DNA of 64,000 bases. It comes from Flavobacterium sp. Lineage in GTDB: Bacteria; Bacteroidota; Bacteroidia; Flavobacteriales; Flavobacteriaceae. Where the stretch lies: positions 186,001 through 250,000 of the forward strand of contig JADGMX010000041.1 of the NCBI GenBank assembly GCA_015234525.1, in the 5' to 3' direction. Within the stretch, counting starts at the first letter, position 1. Every line of letters begins with the position of its first letter. The notes under the pieces were generated by a model, which made no database searches, was not told where the DNA came from, and was given only the letters and a program-made list of their open reading frames with translations. This document shows, piece after piece, positions 8,723 to 16,946 of the stretch. The position numbers were made by a program, and so were the translations under genes.

Positions 8723-8801
8723 GGCGACGGGCCGGCTTTCCGCTGTATCTTTTGCTTCGCTGAAGCTTCGCAAAAGGATGCCGCTTCAATCCGTGTCGCG
8801 C
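8722..8801 (-). repeat. Intergenic hairpin repeat, copy E (- orientation)
   Basis: On the plus strand it reads GGGCGACGGGCCGGCTTTCC, then CGCTGTATCTTTT, a stem CTTTTGC/GCAAAAG (8749-8755 with 8770-8776), then GGATGCCGCTTCAATCC and GTGTCGCGC. It belongs to a variant whose ends are GGGCG.../...CGCGC instead of GCCCTAG/CTAAAAAT. It starts on the last base of the preceding stop codon. Confidence 0.85.
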
Positions 8802-8823
8802 TTTCCGTTTCCCAACAAATTTC

Positions 8824-8831
8824 TACCTTTG
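8824..8831 (+). promoter_or_regulatory. -7 element directly before the FAD protein start
   Basis: TACCTTTG ends 4 bases before the ATG at 8836. With this spacing the expected transcription start falls on or next to the A of the ATG, suggesting a leaderless message. Confidence 0.5.
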
Positions 8832-8835
8832 CCGG

Positions 8836-10401
8836 ATGCCAAAAGAACTCCTACTGCGAACATCGCCAGAAATTGCCGCAAGCGAATCACTTCTAAAACA
8901 AGAGGTCGCAAAACAACTTCGCATCAACCAGGAAAAAATCAGTGGCATCAATGTTTTGAAACGCTCGATCGATGCGCGTCAGAAAAGTGTGCTGATCAAC
9001 TTGAAGGTCAACGTCTTTGTCGGAACCGAGCCAATCGACATTCCACATATTCAACTGCCAAACTATCGCGATGTATCAAATCAGCGAGAAGTAATCGTTG
9101 TTGGTGCTGGTCCCGCCGGACTCTTCGCGGCGCTTCAACTTATCGAACTTGGACTTCGCCCGATCCTTATCGAACGTGGTAAAGATGTTCGCGGAAGACG
9201 TCGCGATTTAAAAGCGATCAATCAGGATCATACCGTCGACGAAGATTCGAATTATTGCTTTGGCGAAGGTGGCGCAGGAACATACTCAGACGGAAAGCTC
9301 TACACCAGATCCAAAAAACGCGGCGATGTCGACCGGATTCTTAAACTTTTTGTGGCGTTCGGGGCATCAACCGATATTTTAGTCGACGCACATCCACACA
9401 TCGGCACAAACAAATTGCCGAAAATCATCAGCGACATTCGCGATAAGATCATCGAACTTGGTGGCGTCGTAAAATTCGAAACTCGCATCACCGACATTAT
9501 ATTAAAAGGTACTGCGGTTGCCGGCGTTGTTACTCAATCAGGCGATAAGATCCTGGCAACTAAAATTATTTTGGCAACCGGTCATTCGGCCAGGGATATT
9601 TTCGAATTGCTTGACCGCAAGAAAATTCACATCGAGGCGAAACCATTTGCACTTGGCGTTAGGGCTGAACATCCACAACAGTTAATCGATAAAATTCAAT
9701 ATAGTTGTGATTTCCGGGGCGAACATCTTCCACCGGCGCCATATTCGATCGTAAAACAGGTAAACGGTCGCGGAATGTACTCGTTTTGCATGTGTCCGGG
9801 TGGCGTAATCGCACCGTGCGCAACCAGTCCGGGTGAAGTGGTAACCAACGGTTGGTCACCGTCTAAACGGGATCAGGCAACTGCAAATTCGGGAATAGTA
9901 ATCGAACTAAAACCCGACGATTTTAAACCTTTTGCAAAATTCGGCGCGCTTGCCGGAATGGAATTTCAAAAGTCGATTGAACAACGCGCCTGGCATCTCG
10001 CCGGAGAAACTCAGCGTGTTCCTGCGCAACGATTAGCCGACTTCACGCATTCAAAGTTGTCAGCCGACATCCCCAAAACATCCTATCTTCCCGGAACAAC
10101 ATCAGTCGAACTGGGCGAAGTATTTCCAGGCTTTCTGACTCAAATTCTTCGTGAAGGCTTTGTCGAATTCGGAAAATCAATGCGTGGTTACATGACCAAC
10201 GAAGCTATTTTGCATGCTCCCGAATCAAGAACATCATCACCGGTTAGAATTCCGCGTGACCCAATTTCGCTCGAGCACGTACAAATTAAGGGATTGTATC
10301 CTTGTGGGGAAGGAGCGGGTTATGCAGGCGGAATCATTTCAGCGGCTATCGACGGCGAAAAATGCGCGCTAATGATTGCCGAATCGCTGAAAGCCAAATA
10401 A
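8836..10401 (+). CDS. FAD-dependent oxidoreductase, COG2509 type
   Basis: The 521-residue protein has a unique N-terminal domain (about 1-80, with INVLKRSIDARQK), then the FAD-binding Rossmann motif VVGAGPAGLFAAL (88-100), an IERGKDVRGRR segment, FGEGGAGTYSDGKLYTR and, at the C-terminus, LYPCGEGAGYAGGI for the second FAD contact. This arrangement is that of the COG2509 'uncharacterised FAD-dependent dehydrogenases'. FAD binding is secure; the substrate is unknown. The gene appears to have its own promoter and stands alone between repeat copy E and idi. Confidence 0.88.
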   Translation: MPKELLLRTSPEIAASESLLKQEVAKQLRINQEKISGINVLKRSIDARQKSVLINLKVNVFVGTEPIDIPHIQLPNYRDVSNQREVIVVGAGPAGLFAALQLIELGLRPILIERGKDVRGRRRDLKAINQDHTVDEDSNYCFGEGGAGTYSDGKLYTRSKKRGDVDRILKLFVAFGASTDILVDAHPHIGTNKLPKIISDIRDKIIELGGVVKFETRITDIILKGTAVAGVVTQSGDKILATKIILATGHSARDIFELLDRKKIHIEAKPFALGVRAEHPQQLIDKIQYSCDFRGEHLPPAPYSIVKQVNGRGMYSFCMCPGGVIAPCATSPGEVVTNGWSPSKRDQATANSGIVIELKPDDFKPFAKFGALAGMEFQKSIEQRAWHLAGETQRVPAQRLADFTHSKLSADIPKTSYLPGTTSVELGEVFPGFLTQILREGFVEFGKSMRGYMTNEAILHAPESRTSSPVRIPRDPISLEHVQIKGLYPCGEGAGYAGGIISAAIDGEKCALMIAESLKAK

Positions 10402-10459
10402 CCGGTTAGCGCTTTTATTTACAGCCCTTTTTCGTATTTTTACCACACTACAATCTGCT

Positions 10460-10987
10460 ATGAAAGAAGAAAATGTTATCCTCGTCACCGAAAATGACGA
10501 GCCGATCGGCCTAATGCCAAAGATGGAAGCGCACGAAAAAGCCGCACTTCACCGCGCGTTTTCGGTATTTATCCTAAACGACAAAAATCAGGTGATGCTT
10601 CAGCAGCGTGCCGGTGACAAATATCATTCGCCGTTACTATGGACGAATACTTGCTGTAGCCATCAGCGCGAAGGCGAGTCGAATATTGAAGCCGGAAACC
10701 GCCGGTTATATGAAGAAATGGGAATCAAAACCGAACTAAAAGAACTGTTCAGTTTTATTTATAAAGCACCATTTGAAAACGGTCTTACCGAACACGAACT
10801 CGACCACGTAATGATCGGTTACCATAACGAAGAGCCATCAATCAATACGAGCGAAGTCGAAAGTTGGAAGTGGGTCGACATCGATCAGATTAAACTCGAC
10901 ATGGAAGTAAACCCCGACGTTTACACGGTTTGGTTCAAAATCATTTTCGATAAATTCTATCACTATCTCGAAAGCCACAAATTATGA
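10460..10987 (+). CDS. idi: Isopentenyl-diphosphate delta-isomerase, type I
   Basis: The enzyme interconverts isopentenyl and dimethylallyl diphosphate for isoprenoid synthesis. The 175-residue Nudix-fold protein has the catalytic-cysteine motif WTNTCCSHQ, the metal-binding HRAFSVFIL and HLDHVM-like EHELDHVMIGYH segments, the Nudix-like RRLYEEMGI, and SWKWVDIDQI near the end. Length and order fit the family. It overlaps the downstream queD-like gene (ATGA-type, 4 bases), so the two are probably coupled. Confidence 0.95.
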   Translation: MKEENVILVTENDEPIGLMPKMEAHEKAALHRAFSVFILNDKNQVMLQQRAGDKYHSPLLWTNTCCSHQREGESNIEAGNRRLYEEMGIKTELKELFSFIYKAPFENGLTEHELDHVMIGYHNEEPSINTSEVESWKWVDIDQIKLDMEVNPDVYTVWFKIIFDKFYHYLESHKL

Positions 10988-11394
10988 GAGCAACCGTAAG
11001 TCGACGTGCCCATTTTAACGCAGCTCACCGATTGTTCCGAAAGGATTGGGATTTTGAGAAGAATCAGGCTGTTTTCGGCAAGTGCAACAGTCCCAATTTT
11101 CACGGACACAATTATGAACTGATTGTCAGCGTAACCGGCGACATCGATCCCGAAACCGGATTTGTCATCGATCTTAAAATTTTAAGTGACATCATTCTGG
11201 AAGAGGTTGAAAATCCGCTCGATCACAAAAACCTGAATTTAGATGTGCCCGAATTCGCAGATCTAAATCCGACTGCCGAAAATATCGCTGTCGTTATTTG
11301 GAATAAAGTTAAAAACCGTATTCCAAACGAAATGCAACTTGAAGTCACACTTTTTGAAACCCCGCGAAACTCAGTTTCGTATTCAGGGAATTAG
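10984..11394 (+). CDS. queD: 6-pyruvoyl-tetrahydropterin synthase / 6-carboxytetrahydropterin synthase family
   Basis: The 136-residue protein has the zinc-binding histidines HFNAAH and HGHNYEL, and the catalytic Cys in FGKCNSPNFHGHNY. C-terminal features ETPRNSVSY and LDHKNLN are also family marks. QueD makes 6-carboxytetrahydropterin in queuosine synthesis; related enzymes serve tetrahydropterin synthesis, and the sequence alone does not separate them with certainty. It overlaps idi and is followed 14 bases later by manA. Confidence 0.88.
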   Translation: MRATVSRRAHFNAAHRLFRKDWDFEKNQAVFGKCNSPNFHGHNYELIVSVTGDIDPETGFVIDLKILSDIILEEVENPLDHKNLNLDVPEFADLNPTAENIAVVIWNKVKNRIPNEMQLEVTLFETPRNSVSYSGN

Positions 11395-11408
11395 GAATTT
11401 TAAAACCG

Positions 11409-12383
11409 ATGAACATGGAATTTTCAGCATATCCATTACAATTTTATCCTATCCTGAAAGACAAAATTTGGGGTGGTAAAAAATTAAAACAATTTTTAAA
11501 CAAGCCAACTGATAGCGACTCGGCCGGTGAAAGCTGGGAAATCTCCGCAGTTGATGGCGATGTCAGCATTGTTTGCGACGGACTCTACAAAAATAAAAGC
11601 CTAACGGATTTGATCGATCTGTTTCCAGAGGAAATTCTTGGAAAAGACGTCTATCAGAAATTTGGAAAGCAGTTTCCACTGTTGTTTAAATTTATCGATG
11701 CTGCCGAAGATTTGTCGATTCAGGTTCATCCCAACGACGCGCTTGCACAAAAACGTCACAATTCGTTTGGCAAGACCGAAATGTGGTATATCATGCAAGC
11801 CGATGAAAATGCGCGGATCATCGTCGGATTTAAAAAAGATTCGAGCTCGGAAGAGTACGTTAAACATCTTGAGAAAAAATCGTTGCTCGACATTCTCGAT
11901 GAACAAAAAGTCGAAACCGGTGATGTGTTTTTTCTCGAAACCGGAACAATTCACGCTATTGGAGCAGGAGTGATGCTGGCCGAGATTCAACAAACTTCCG
12001 ACATTACGTATCGGGTTTATGACTGGGATCGTGTTGATAGCGACGGAAAATCCAGGGAACTTCATACCGATCTCGCCCTTGAAGCGATGAACTACGACAG
12101 GGTTTCAGCAAAGCAAGATTATAAAACAGAAGAAAATACAATCAATCCGGTGGTCGATTGTCCGTACTTTACAACCTGCCTGATTCCGCTTCACGGCACA
12201 ATGGAATTCACCAAAACAGGTAATTCTTTTGTCGTTTTAATGTGTGTTTCTGGTGTGATGACCATCGAAACCGGTTCAGCCAAAATACATTTGGTAAAAG
12301 GTCAAACGATTTTACTTCCTGCAGCGCTTCGAAGCTACAACATATCCGGAAAAGCCTCATTCCTTGAAATATATATTTCCTAA
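11409..12383 (+). CDS. manA: Mannose-6-phosphate isomerase, class I
   Basis: The zinc enzyme interconverts fructose 6-phosphate and mannose 6-phosphate, feeding GDP-mannose and surface glycans. The 324-residue protein opens with FYPILKDKIWGGKKL, has the metal site in LSIQVHPND (His-x-Asp) with KTEMWYI and HAIGAGVMLAEIQQ, and a C-terminal cupin (ILLPAAL). The short length is typical of the Bacteroidota/Firmicutes ManA form. An internal ATG two codons in (11415) is an alternative start. Confidence 0.93.
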   Translation: MNMEFSAYPLQFYPILKDKIWGGKKLKQFLNKPTDSDSAGESWEISAVDGDVSIVCDGLYKNKSLTDLIDLFPEEILGKDVYQKFGKQFPLLFKFIDAAEDLSIQVHPNDALAQKRHNSFGKTEMWYIMQADENARIIVGFKKDSSSEEYVKHLEKKSLLDILDEQKVETGDVFFLETGTIHAIGAGVMLAEIQQTSDITYRVYDWDRVDSDGKSRELHTDLALEAMNYDRVSAKQDYKTEENTINPVVDCPYFTTCLIPLHGTMEFTKTGNSFVVLMCVSGVMTIETGSAKIHLVKGQTILLPAALRSYNISGKASFLEIYIS

Positions 12384-12399
12384 CTCGATAAATTCTGCG

Positions 12400-12407
12400 T
12401 ATTTTTG
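12400..12407 (+). promoter_or_regulatory. -7 element of the 89-residue conserved gene
   Basis: TATTTTTG matches TAnnTTTG. It lies 27 bases before the ATG at 12435 and covers the TTG start of a longer reading frame, which is therefore rejected. Confidence 0.55.
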
Positions 12408-12434
12408 CAATCGCAATTAAAAAAAAATATAAAA

Positions 12435-12704
12435 ATGGCAAATGTTAGAACATTAAAAAAAGATATCAATTACGTACTAGGTGATATTATTGAAGCGGTT
12501 TATTTGTGGGAAATGTCGACTACAGGAAAGCCAACTGATACGTCAAATGCACTAATTGATGAGGCAATTGCCGCTTTCGACAGCCTAATCAACAAGGTAA
12601 ATGCAAAAAATGTTGACAACAAAAAAACTCATTTCAAGCAGATTCAGAGCGAGTTAGAAGACGTAGCAACGAAGCTGGTTGAAAAGATCAATAAATTGAG
12701 CTAA
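12435..12704 (+). CDS. Conserved protein of unknown function, 89 residues
   Basis: MANVRTLKKDINYVLGDIIE begins a small, helical, lysine-rich protein (helices about 5-30, 40-58, 62-88). It has no signal peptide or membrane segment. Similar short proteins occur across flavobacteria to my knowledge, without assigned function. The gene has its own promoter, and is followed by the tRNA-Thr gene with its own promoter. The start was moved downstream of the -7 element. Confidence 0.8.
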   Translation: MANVRTLKKDINYVLGDIIEAVYLWEMSTTGKPTDTSNALIDEAIAAFDSLINKVNAKNVDNKKTHFKQIQSELEDVATKLVEKINKLS

Positions 12705-12721
12705 AAAAAGCTTTTAAAAGG

Positions 12722-12752
12722 TTTGCAAATTCAAAATTCACTTTTATATTTG
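12722..12752 (+). promoter_or_regulatory. Promoter of tRNA-Thr (-33/-7)
   Basis: TTTG at 12722-12725 and TATATTTG at 12745-12752 are 19 bases apart, an exact match to the Bacteroidota promoter TTTG-N17-23-TAnnTTTG. The tRNA 5' end is 11 bases downstream of the motif. Confidence 0.75.
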
Positions 12753-12762
12753 CACCAGCATT

Positions 12763-12836
12763 GCCGATGTAGCTCAGCTGGCTAGAGCAGCTGATTTGTA
12801 ATCAGCAGGTCGTGGGTTCGAGTCCCTCTATCGGCT
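12763..12836 (+). tRNA. tRNA-Thr (anticodon TGT)
   Basis: The 74-base cloverleaf has acceptor arms GCCGATG and TATCGGC (one G-U pair), D arm AGCTCAGCTGGCTAGAGC, anticodon stem GCTGA/TCAGC with loop TTTGTAA (anticodon TGT, reads ACA), and T arm with GGTTCGAGTCC. The discriminator base is T. CCA is not encoded and must be added enzymatically. Confidence 0.97.
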
Positions 12837-12841
12837 CAAAA

Positions 12842-12868
12842 AAAACCAACACATTTGTGTTGGTTTTT
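12842..12868 (+). terminator. Intrinsic terminator after tRNA-Thr
   Basis: CCAACACA (12846-12853) pairs with TGTGTTGG (12856-12863), extended by flanking A and T runs, and is followed by seven T. It lies 10 bases after the tRNA and precedes the end of the convergent lipoprotein gene, so it may work in both directions. Confidence 0.85.
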
Positions 12869-12877
12869 TTGTTTTTA

Positions 12878-13591
12878 CTACTTTTCTAGCTTTTTCAACT
12901 CGCCAACATATTCCGTCAGCATCTTGCCATACTTGGATTTGGCAACCTTTGGAGTCATAACCTTATTGATGGTGTCCAAATATTTAACCTGCGCATCACT
13001 AATCTCCGCTAAAGCTATGTAAGGCGCGATTTCCGCATCTTTATTGGTCACCGCGAAATTAATCGCATACAAATAACGACGCTTGGTAATTTCCTTCGAT
13101 TTCTTTTCAAATTCAGTTTCAGAAAATGCCGTACCTTTTTGCATTGCCGTCAGCTTTTCTTCCATTAAATCCAATTGTTGATTGTTAAATCGGCTATTTA
13201 CTTTTTTATATTCTTCATACAAATCGTGATTTTTCGATCCGGTCACTTTCGCATTAGCGTAATACTGGTCCAATGTCGTCTCAATATTCATCACGCCCGG
13301 CTCCACAAAAAGCATCAAACTGTTGTCAATACTGGTGGTAGCACCACGATCGAGGAACATGTAGAACATTTCTGGCGACTCAATATCGATCTCACTTCTA
13401 AAAGCCGAGCTGCCATTCACCACAATACTATCGACCACCACAAGCGAGCTGTCTTGGATCTTGTTCAAATAAAGCGTCCCTTTCTTCAAACCGGCAATAT
13501 TTCCGGTAATCACTAAATTTTTTGTCGCTTTTTCCTCAGCACACGAGGTCAGTAAAACGGCCATGCAAACGGCCTGAATAAAATGCTTCAT
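12878..13591 (-). CDS. DUF4369 domain lipoprotein
   Basis: The 237-residue protein has a lipoprotein signal ending in LLTSC (lipobox Cys17), followed by VITGNIAGLKKGTLYL, the beginning of a DUF4369 domain. In many Bacteroidota proteins this domain precedes a thioredoxin fold, but here no C-x2-C thioredoxin motif follows; instead a helical, Lys-rich tail runs to the end. It is likely anchored in the periplasm or at the outer membrane. Function unknown. A terminator and repeat copy I separate it from the upstream M61 peptidase. Confidence 0.82.
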   Translation of the reverse strand: MKHFIQAVCMAVLLTSCAEEKATKNLVITGNIAGLKKGTLYLNKIQDSSLVVVDSIVVNGSSAFRSEIDIESPEMFYMFLDRGATTSIDNSLMLFVEPGVMNIETTLDQYYANAKVTGSKNHDLYEEYKKVNSRFNNQQLDLMEEKLTAMQKGTAFSETEFEKKSKEITKRRYLYAINFAVTNKDAEIAPYIALAEISDAQVKYLDTINKVMTPKVAKSKYGKMLTEYVGELKKLEK

Positions 13592-13616
13592 CTAGATTGG
13601 TTTTCGGCAAAATAAC

Positions 13617-13652
13617 AAAAAAAATCCCCGAAGTTGACCTTCAAAGGGATTA
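13617..13652 (-). terminator. Terminator-like hairpin downstream of the M61 peptidase
   Basis: On the minus strand AATCCC...GAAG pairs with CTTC...GGGATT and is followed by eight T (13617-13624 complement). It sits only 26 bases upstream of the DUF4369 lipoprotein ATG and separates it from transcription coming from the peptidase gene. Confidence 0.6.
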
Positions 13653-13668
13653 ATTGATAATATGATTT

Positions 13669-13743
13669 GGGCGTTGCCTGCGGCCGCGCTATCCGCTCAA
13701 TTCCTCGCTATCGCTGCGGGATTTCCGCTCCTATCGCTAACGC
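13669..13743 (+). repeat. Intergenic hairpin repeat, copy I (variant)
   Basis: It reads GGGCGTTGCCTGCGGCCGCG, then CTATCCGCTC, a central hairpin region TTCCTCGCTATCGCTGCGGG, then TTTCCGCTCCTATCGCTAACGC. The order of blocks (GGGCG..., CCGCT, central stem, CCGCT, CGC) matches copy E, but the centre is different. Confidence 0.7.
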
Positions 13744-13798
13744 AAACCGCACATAGCTCAACTTCAAAACAACTTTAAAAATACGATGCGGCCTCAAA

Positions 13799-15628
13799 CT
13801 ACCCGCGAAGCCATTTTTCGCGAAGCGCCTTTTTGGAATCATCCGTTGCCGAATACCCAATCGCATCCCGAAATTCAGGTTCAACCTTGCCGGTAATCGT
13901 CATTTCTTTGCCGTCGCGATCAATAATGAGGGTAATCGGATCGCCTTTTTCCCACTCCTGACTTGTCATCACCATCTCATAAATGTTGTCGAGATTATAA
14001 CTCACGCCATTTATCGATCTGATTACATCGCCACCTACAAGTTTCAAACTTTTAAAGAAACTGTTTAGCGGAATCCCGTTCATAACTACAATGCTTTTTG
14101 TGCCGGGCCTGATAAGTACGTATGGTTTTTCGCCTTTTAAAAACACGTTTTCGGGAATTTGTCTCGTTGTTTTCAACACGCCAACGCGCGCTAAAAATTG
14201 ATCATACGCAATCGGTGTTGTCCCCTGAACATGAGTTCTCAGAAATTCGCCAACTTCAGGATACGTGAGCTCGACGATTTTGGCAAATAGCTCATCGTCT
14301 TTAAACGGTTTTGCAGGTCCGTATGCTGCCGAAAGTTTTTGCATCAAATCCAATATTCCACGCGATCCGTTGCTTTTTTCACGGATGATGATGTCGATGC
14401 ACATTCCGATTAGCGCGCCTTTATCGTACACGTTTAAATATTGGGCTTTATACGGCTCTTTAAGGACGTTTGCGCTCATTTCAGTAAACGACATCATATC
14501 ATTCATCTTCGAGGCATTCTCCATTTTATCGGCCATTCTGGTAAAGAATTCATCGTCGGAAATTAAACCCTGATTAACCTGAAACAAGTTTGCGAAATAT
14601 TCGGTGACACCTTCATACATCCAAAGGTGCTGAGACATTTTTGGATTGTTGAAATCGAAGTTGTGGATTTCCTCCGAATGAATCTCAAGCGGTGTCACAA
14701 TATGAAAGAATTCGTGCGAAACTACATCGATTAGCCCTTTTACCAATTGCTCACGTGGCATTTGTTCAGGAAACAAAACCGTAGTCGAAGTGTTGTGTTC
14801 AAGTGCGCCAAACCCTTGCGCGTCAGGGGTTTCCATGTCGCTCAAATACAGAAGAATCGTATATTTTTTGTTGGCATTCGCCGGGCCTAGAAATTTCTTC
14901 TGTGCAATCATCATTTTTTCAATCTCCGGTGTGAGTCCCTTCGCAGTGTAAACTCCGCTTGGCGAATAGACGCTAAAAAGGATTTCCATGTCGTCGACCA
15001 TGAATTTGGTGAAATCGGGCTTCGAATACATGATCGGATTATCAACCAAATCCGCATATCTCGCCGTGGTGAAGACACCGACAGTTGCAGAAGGATCGCT
15101 GTCAACTAAGGATGTTGCTCCGAAAAGATCCGATGGGTGTTTGATCGTCAATCGATAAGGAAGTGAACTTTTCCCCGCAAAATAACCTACGAATCCGTGA
15201 AGGTTCAGCATAAAATTCGTTCCGGCCAAAATATTGGTTCCCGCCGGAGAAAAAATGTCATGCGTACCTTCAATATCATAGGTATCATTCACCCAATAAG
15301 TTATCTGATGAAGTTTTTTTGCATCGCTGATCGACCACGAATTATCATCAGTCTTGACAACTTTAAGTGATTTTCCGGATTTGTCCAACGCCTGAAAATC
15401 ATCTATAAACCGGCCATAGTCGTCAGCTGAATACGTTCCGGGGATAATTTTTGGGATGTGGTAGGTAATCTGATTGGAAGCCGATTGTGGCGCAAGAACA
15501 ACAACTTTTACTTTGTCGTCTTTTACGGAAGTTAGATCGAGCGAAACGTCAATCGGAGTTTGATCAGCCTTTTGTGCAGATGCTAAAAAGGTGATCAAAA
15601 GTACATGTAACAAAAAGAATTTCTTCAT
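13799..15628 (-). CDS. M61 family metallopeptidase (glycyl-aminopeptidase type) with PDZ domain
   Basis: The 609-residue exported protein has a signal peptide (MKKFFLLHVLLITFLASAQ), an N-terminal beta-sandwich, and the catalytic zinc motif SHEFFH (H305, E306, H309) with the downstream third ligand in YEGVTEYFANL. A PDZ-like domain near 490-580 (GGDVIRSINGVSYNLDNIY) follows. This order is that of the M61 glycyl aminopeptidases. It likely trims peptides in the periplasm or outside the cell; the preference for N-terminal Gly/Ala is a family property not shown here. Confidence 0.92.
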   Translation of the reverse strand: MKKFFLLHVLLITFLASAQKADQTPIDVSLDLTSVKDDKVKVVVLAPQSASNQITYHIPKIIPGTYSADDYGRFIDDFQALDKSGKSLKVVKTDDNSWSISDAKKLHQITYWVNDTYDIEGTHDIFSPAGTNILAGTNFMLNLHGFVGYFAGKSSLPYRLTIKHPSDLFGATSLVDSDPSATVGVFTTARYADLVDNPIMYSKPDFTKFMVDDMEILFSVYSPSGVYTAKGLTPEIEKMMIAQKKFLGPANANKKYTILLYLSDMETPDAQGFGALEHNTSTTVLFPEQMPREQLVKGLIDVVSHEFFHIVTPLEIHSEEIHNFDFNNPKMSQHLWMYEGVTEYFANLFQVNQGLISDDEFFTRMADKMENASKMNDMMSFTEMSANVLKEPYKAQYLNVYDKGALIGMCIDIIIREKSNGSRGILDLMQKLSAAYGPAKPFKDDELFAKIVELTYPEVGEFLRTHVQGTTPIAYDQFLARVGVLKTTRQIPENVFLKGEKPYVLIRPGTKSIVVMNGIPLNSFFKSLKLVGGDVIRSINGVSYNLDNIYEMVMTSQEWEKGDPITLIIDRDGKEMTITGKVEPEFRDAIGYSATDDSKKALREKWLRG

Positions 15629-15721
15629 ATTTATATTTTCAGATATGATGCGAAAATATAAAATTGAAACTCTGAAATTTGATTTTTAGAATTGATTAAC
15701 GCAAAAATGCGTTTTGCAGAA

Positions 15722-15997
15722 CTATGCGAACTTGTTCTTGATATAATATTTTCCGTCAAGTTCGTCAAAGTCGTCAATCACCATCGGCTTTGGTTTTGGC
15801 TTGCTCGCGCTGGCCTTTTGACGCCAAAGTTCAAATTTTGGCTTTGTGAGAATTTTTCGCATGATCTCGATCACATCTTTCTCCGGAATCCCAAATTCCT
15901 CTTTAATAACTTCAAACGGTTTTCGCTCTTCCTGAGCCATGCTGACAAGTCTTTCAAGTTGTTCATTGTCAAGCGCTACCCGATTACTCTTTCTCAT
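15722..15997 (-). CDS. TIGR03643/DUF2805 family protein
   Basis: The 91-residue protein starts MRKSNRVALDNEQLERLVSM; a TTG two codons upstream is less likely. It has the family pattern RKPFEVIKEEFGIPEKDVIEIMR, resembling a small helix-turn-helix, followed by KFELWRQK and a Lys/Pro-rich linker. DNA or RNA binding is suggested by the fold and charge but unproven. It stands alone between the M61 peptidase and the fatty-acid hydroxylase. Confidence 0.8.
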   Translation of the reverse strand: MRKSNRVALDNEQLERLVSMAQEERKPFEVIKEEFGIPEKDVIEIMRKILTKPKFELWRQKASASKPKPKPMVIDDFDELDGKYYIKNKFA

Positions 15998-16088
15998 CGC
16001 CAAAAAAATTAATGCAAATTCTAATCAATATTAAGAAAAATTCTAATTGGTTTTCTTCATGTTAAAAAAAATATTTTATCGGCGAATT

Positions 16089-16910
16089 TTAAGACTTCGG
16101 TTTCGATTTCTGAAAAGGTATCTTCAAGAGGTTCTGCAGGTTATTGTGCTCTTCGGGTTGCATGTGTGTGTCCACGCCATAGCGGATATCTGCCGGATTC
16201 ATCGTCAAGAACGTTCCAAATAGCCGATCCCAAATCGAAAATATATTGCCGTAATTGCTATCCGTGTATGGAAGCACATAATGATGATGAACTTTATGCA
16301 TGTTCGGCGACACAAAAATGTAGCTGATTATTCGGTCAATTTGTGGTGGAAGCGAAATATTGGCGTGTGAAAATTGTGCGAAAACAACCGATGCGGACTG
16401 GTACAAAAATACGAGCCACATTGGCGTTCCGATAAGGAGTACACCGAGAACGGTAAATACAAATCGAATAATGCTTTCGCCCGGATGATGCCGGTTAGCC
16501 GATGTAGTATCAATATAAGTGTCGGTGTGATGAATCAAATGAAATTTCCACATCCACGGCGTCCGGTGCTGAATCCAGTGTGCGAAATATGCCCCAATCA
16601 AATCGAGCAGGAGCAAACCAATAACAGCGAACAACCAGAGTGGCATCTGCGGAAGCCAATTTAACAAACCGAACTTGGTTTCAGTTGTCCATGCAGCCGC
16701 CATTAATAGTATAAACGCGAGCAGGAAATTGACAATAATCGTAGTTATCGTAAAAAATATATTCAGCCACGCATGATTCCACTTTTTATACTCGAAGTGC
16801 GCAAGCGGCCGAATGCCTTCAAGCAGCCAGAATATCGCAATTCCGCCGGCTAGAATCAATCCCCGGTGCAACGACGATATAGTCGAGAAGTAATCTACAA
16901 TTTGCTGCAT
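16089..16910 (-). CDS. Sterol desaturase / fatty acid hydroxylase superfamily membrane protein
   Basis: The 273-residue integral membrane protein carries the di-iron histidine clusters HWIQH, HLIHH, NRHH and HKVHHH, spread among hydrophobic helices, the layout of the fatty-acid hydroxylase superfamily. Members hydroxylate or desaturate lipids or carotenoids with O2. The substrate is not visible. It is a monocistronic gene upstream of nothing on its strand and downstream of the EamA transporter. Confidence 0.88.
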   Translation of the reverse strand: MQQIVDYFSTISSLHRGLILAGGIAIFWLLEGIRPLAHFEYKKWNHAWLNIFFTITTIIVNFLLAFILLMAAAWTTETKFGLLNWLPQMPLWLFAVIGLLLLDLIGAYFAHWIQHRTPWMWKFHLIHHTDTYIDTTSANRHHPGESIIRFVFTVLGVLLIGTPMWLVFLYQSASVVFAQFSHANISLPPQIDRIISYIFVSPNMHKVHHHYVLPYTDSNYGNIFSIWDRLFGTFLTMNPADIRYGVDTHMQPEEHNNLQNLLKIPFQKSKPKS

Positions 16911-16946
16911 TTAAGGAACTTTTGCAGTAAAAATAGAGAAAATATG

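Noticed and set aside
12208..12441. Minus-strand frame at the end of manA
   Set aside because: It overlaps manA and the promoter of the next gene and has no recognisable features.
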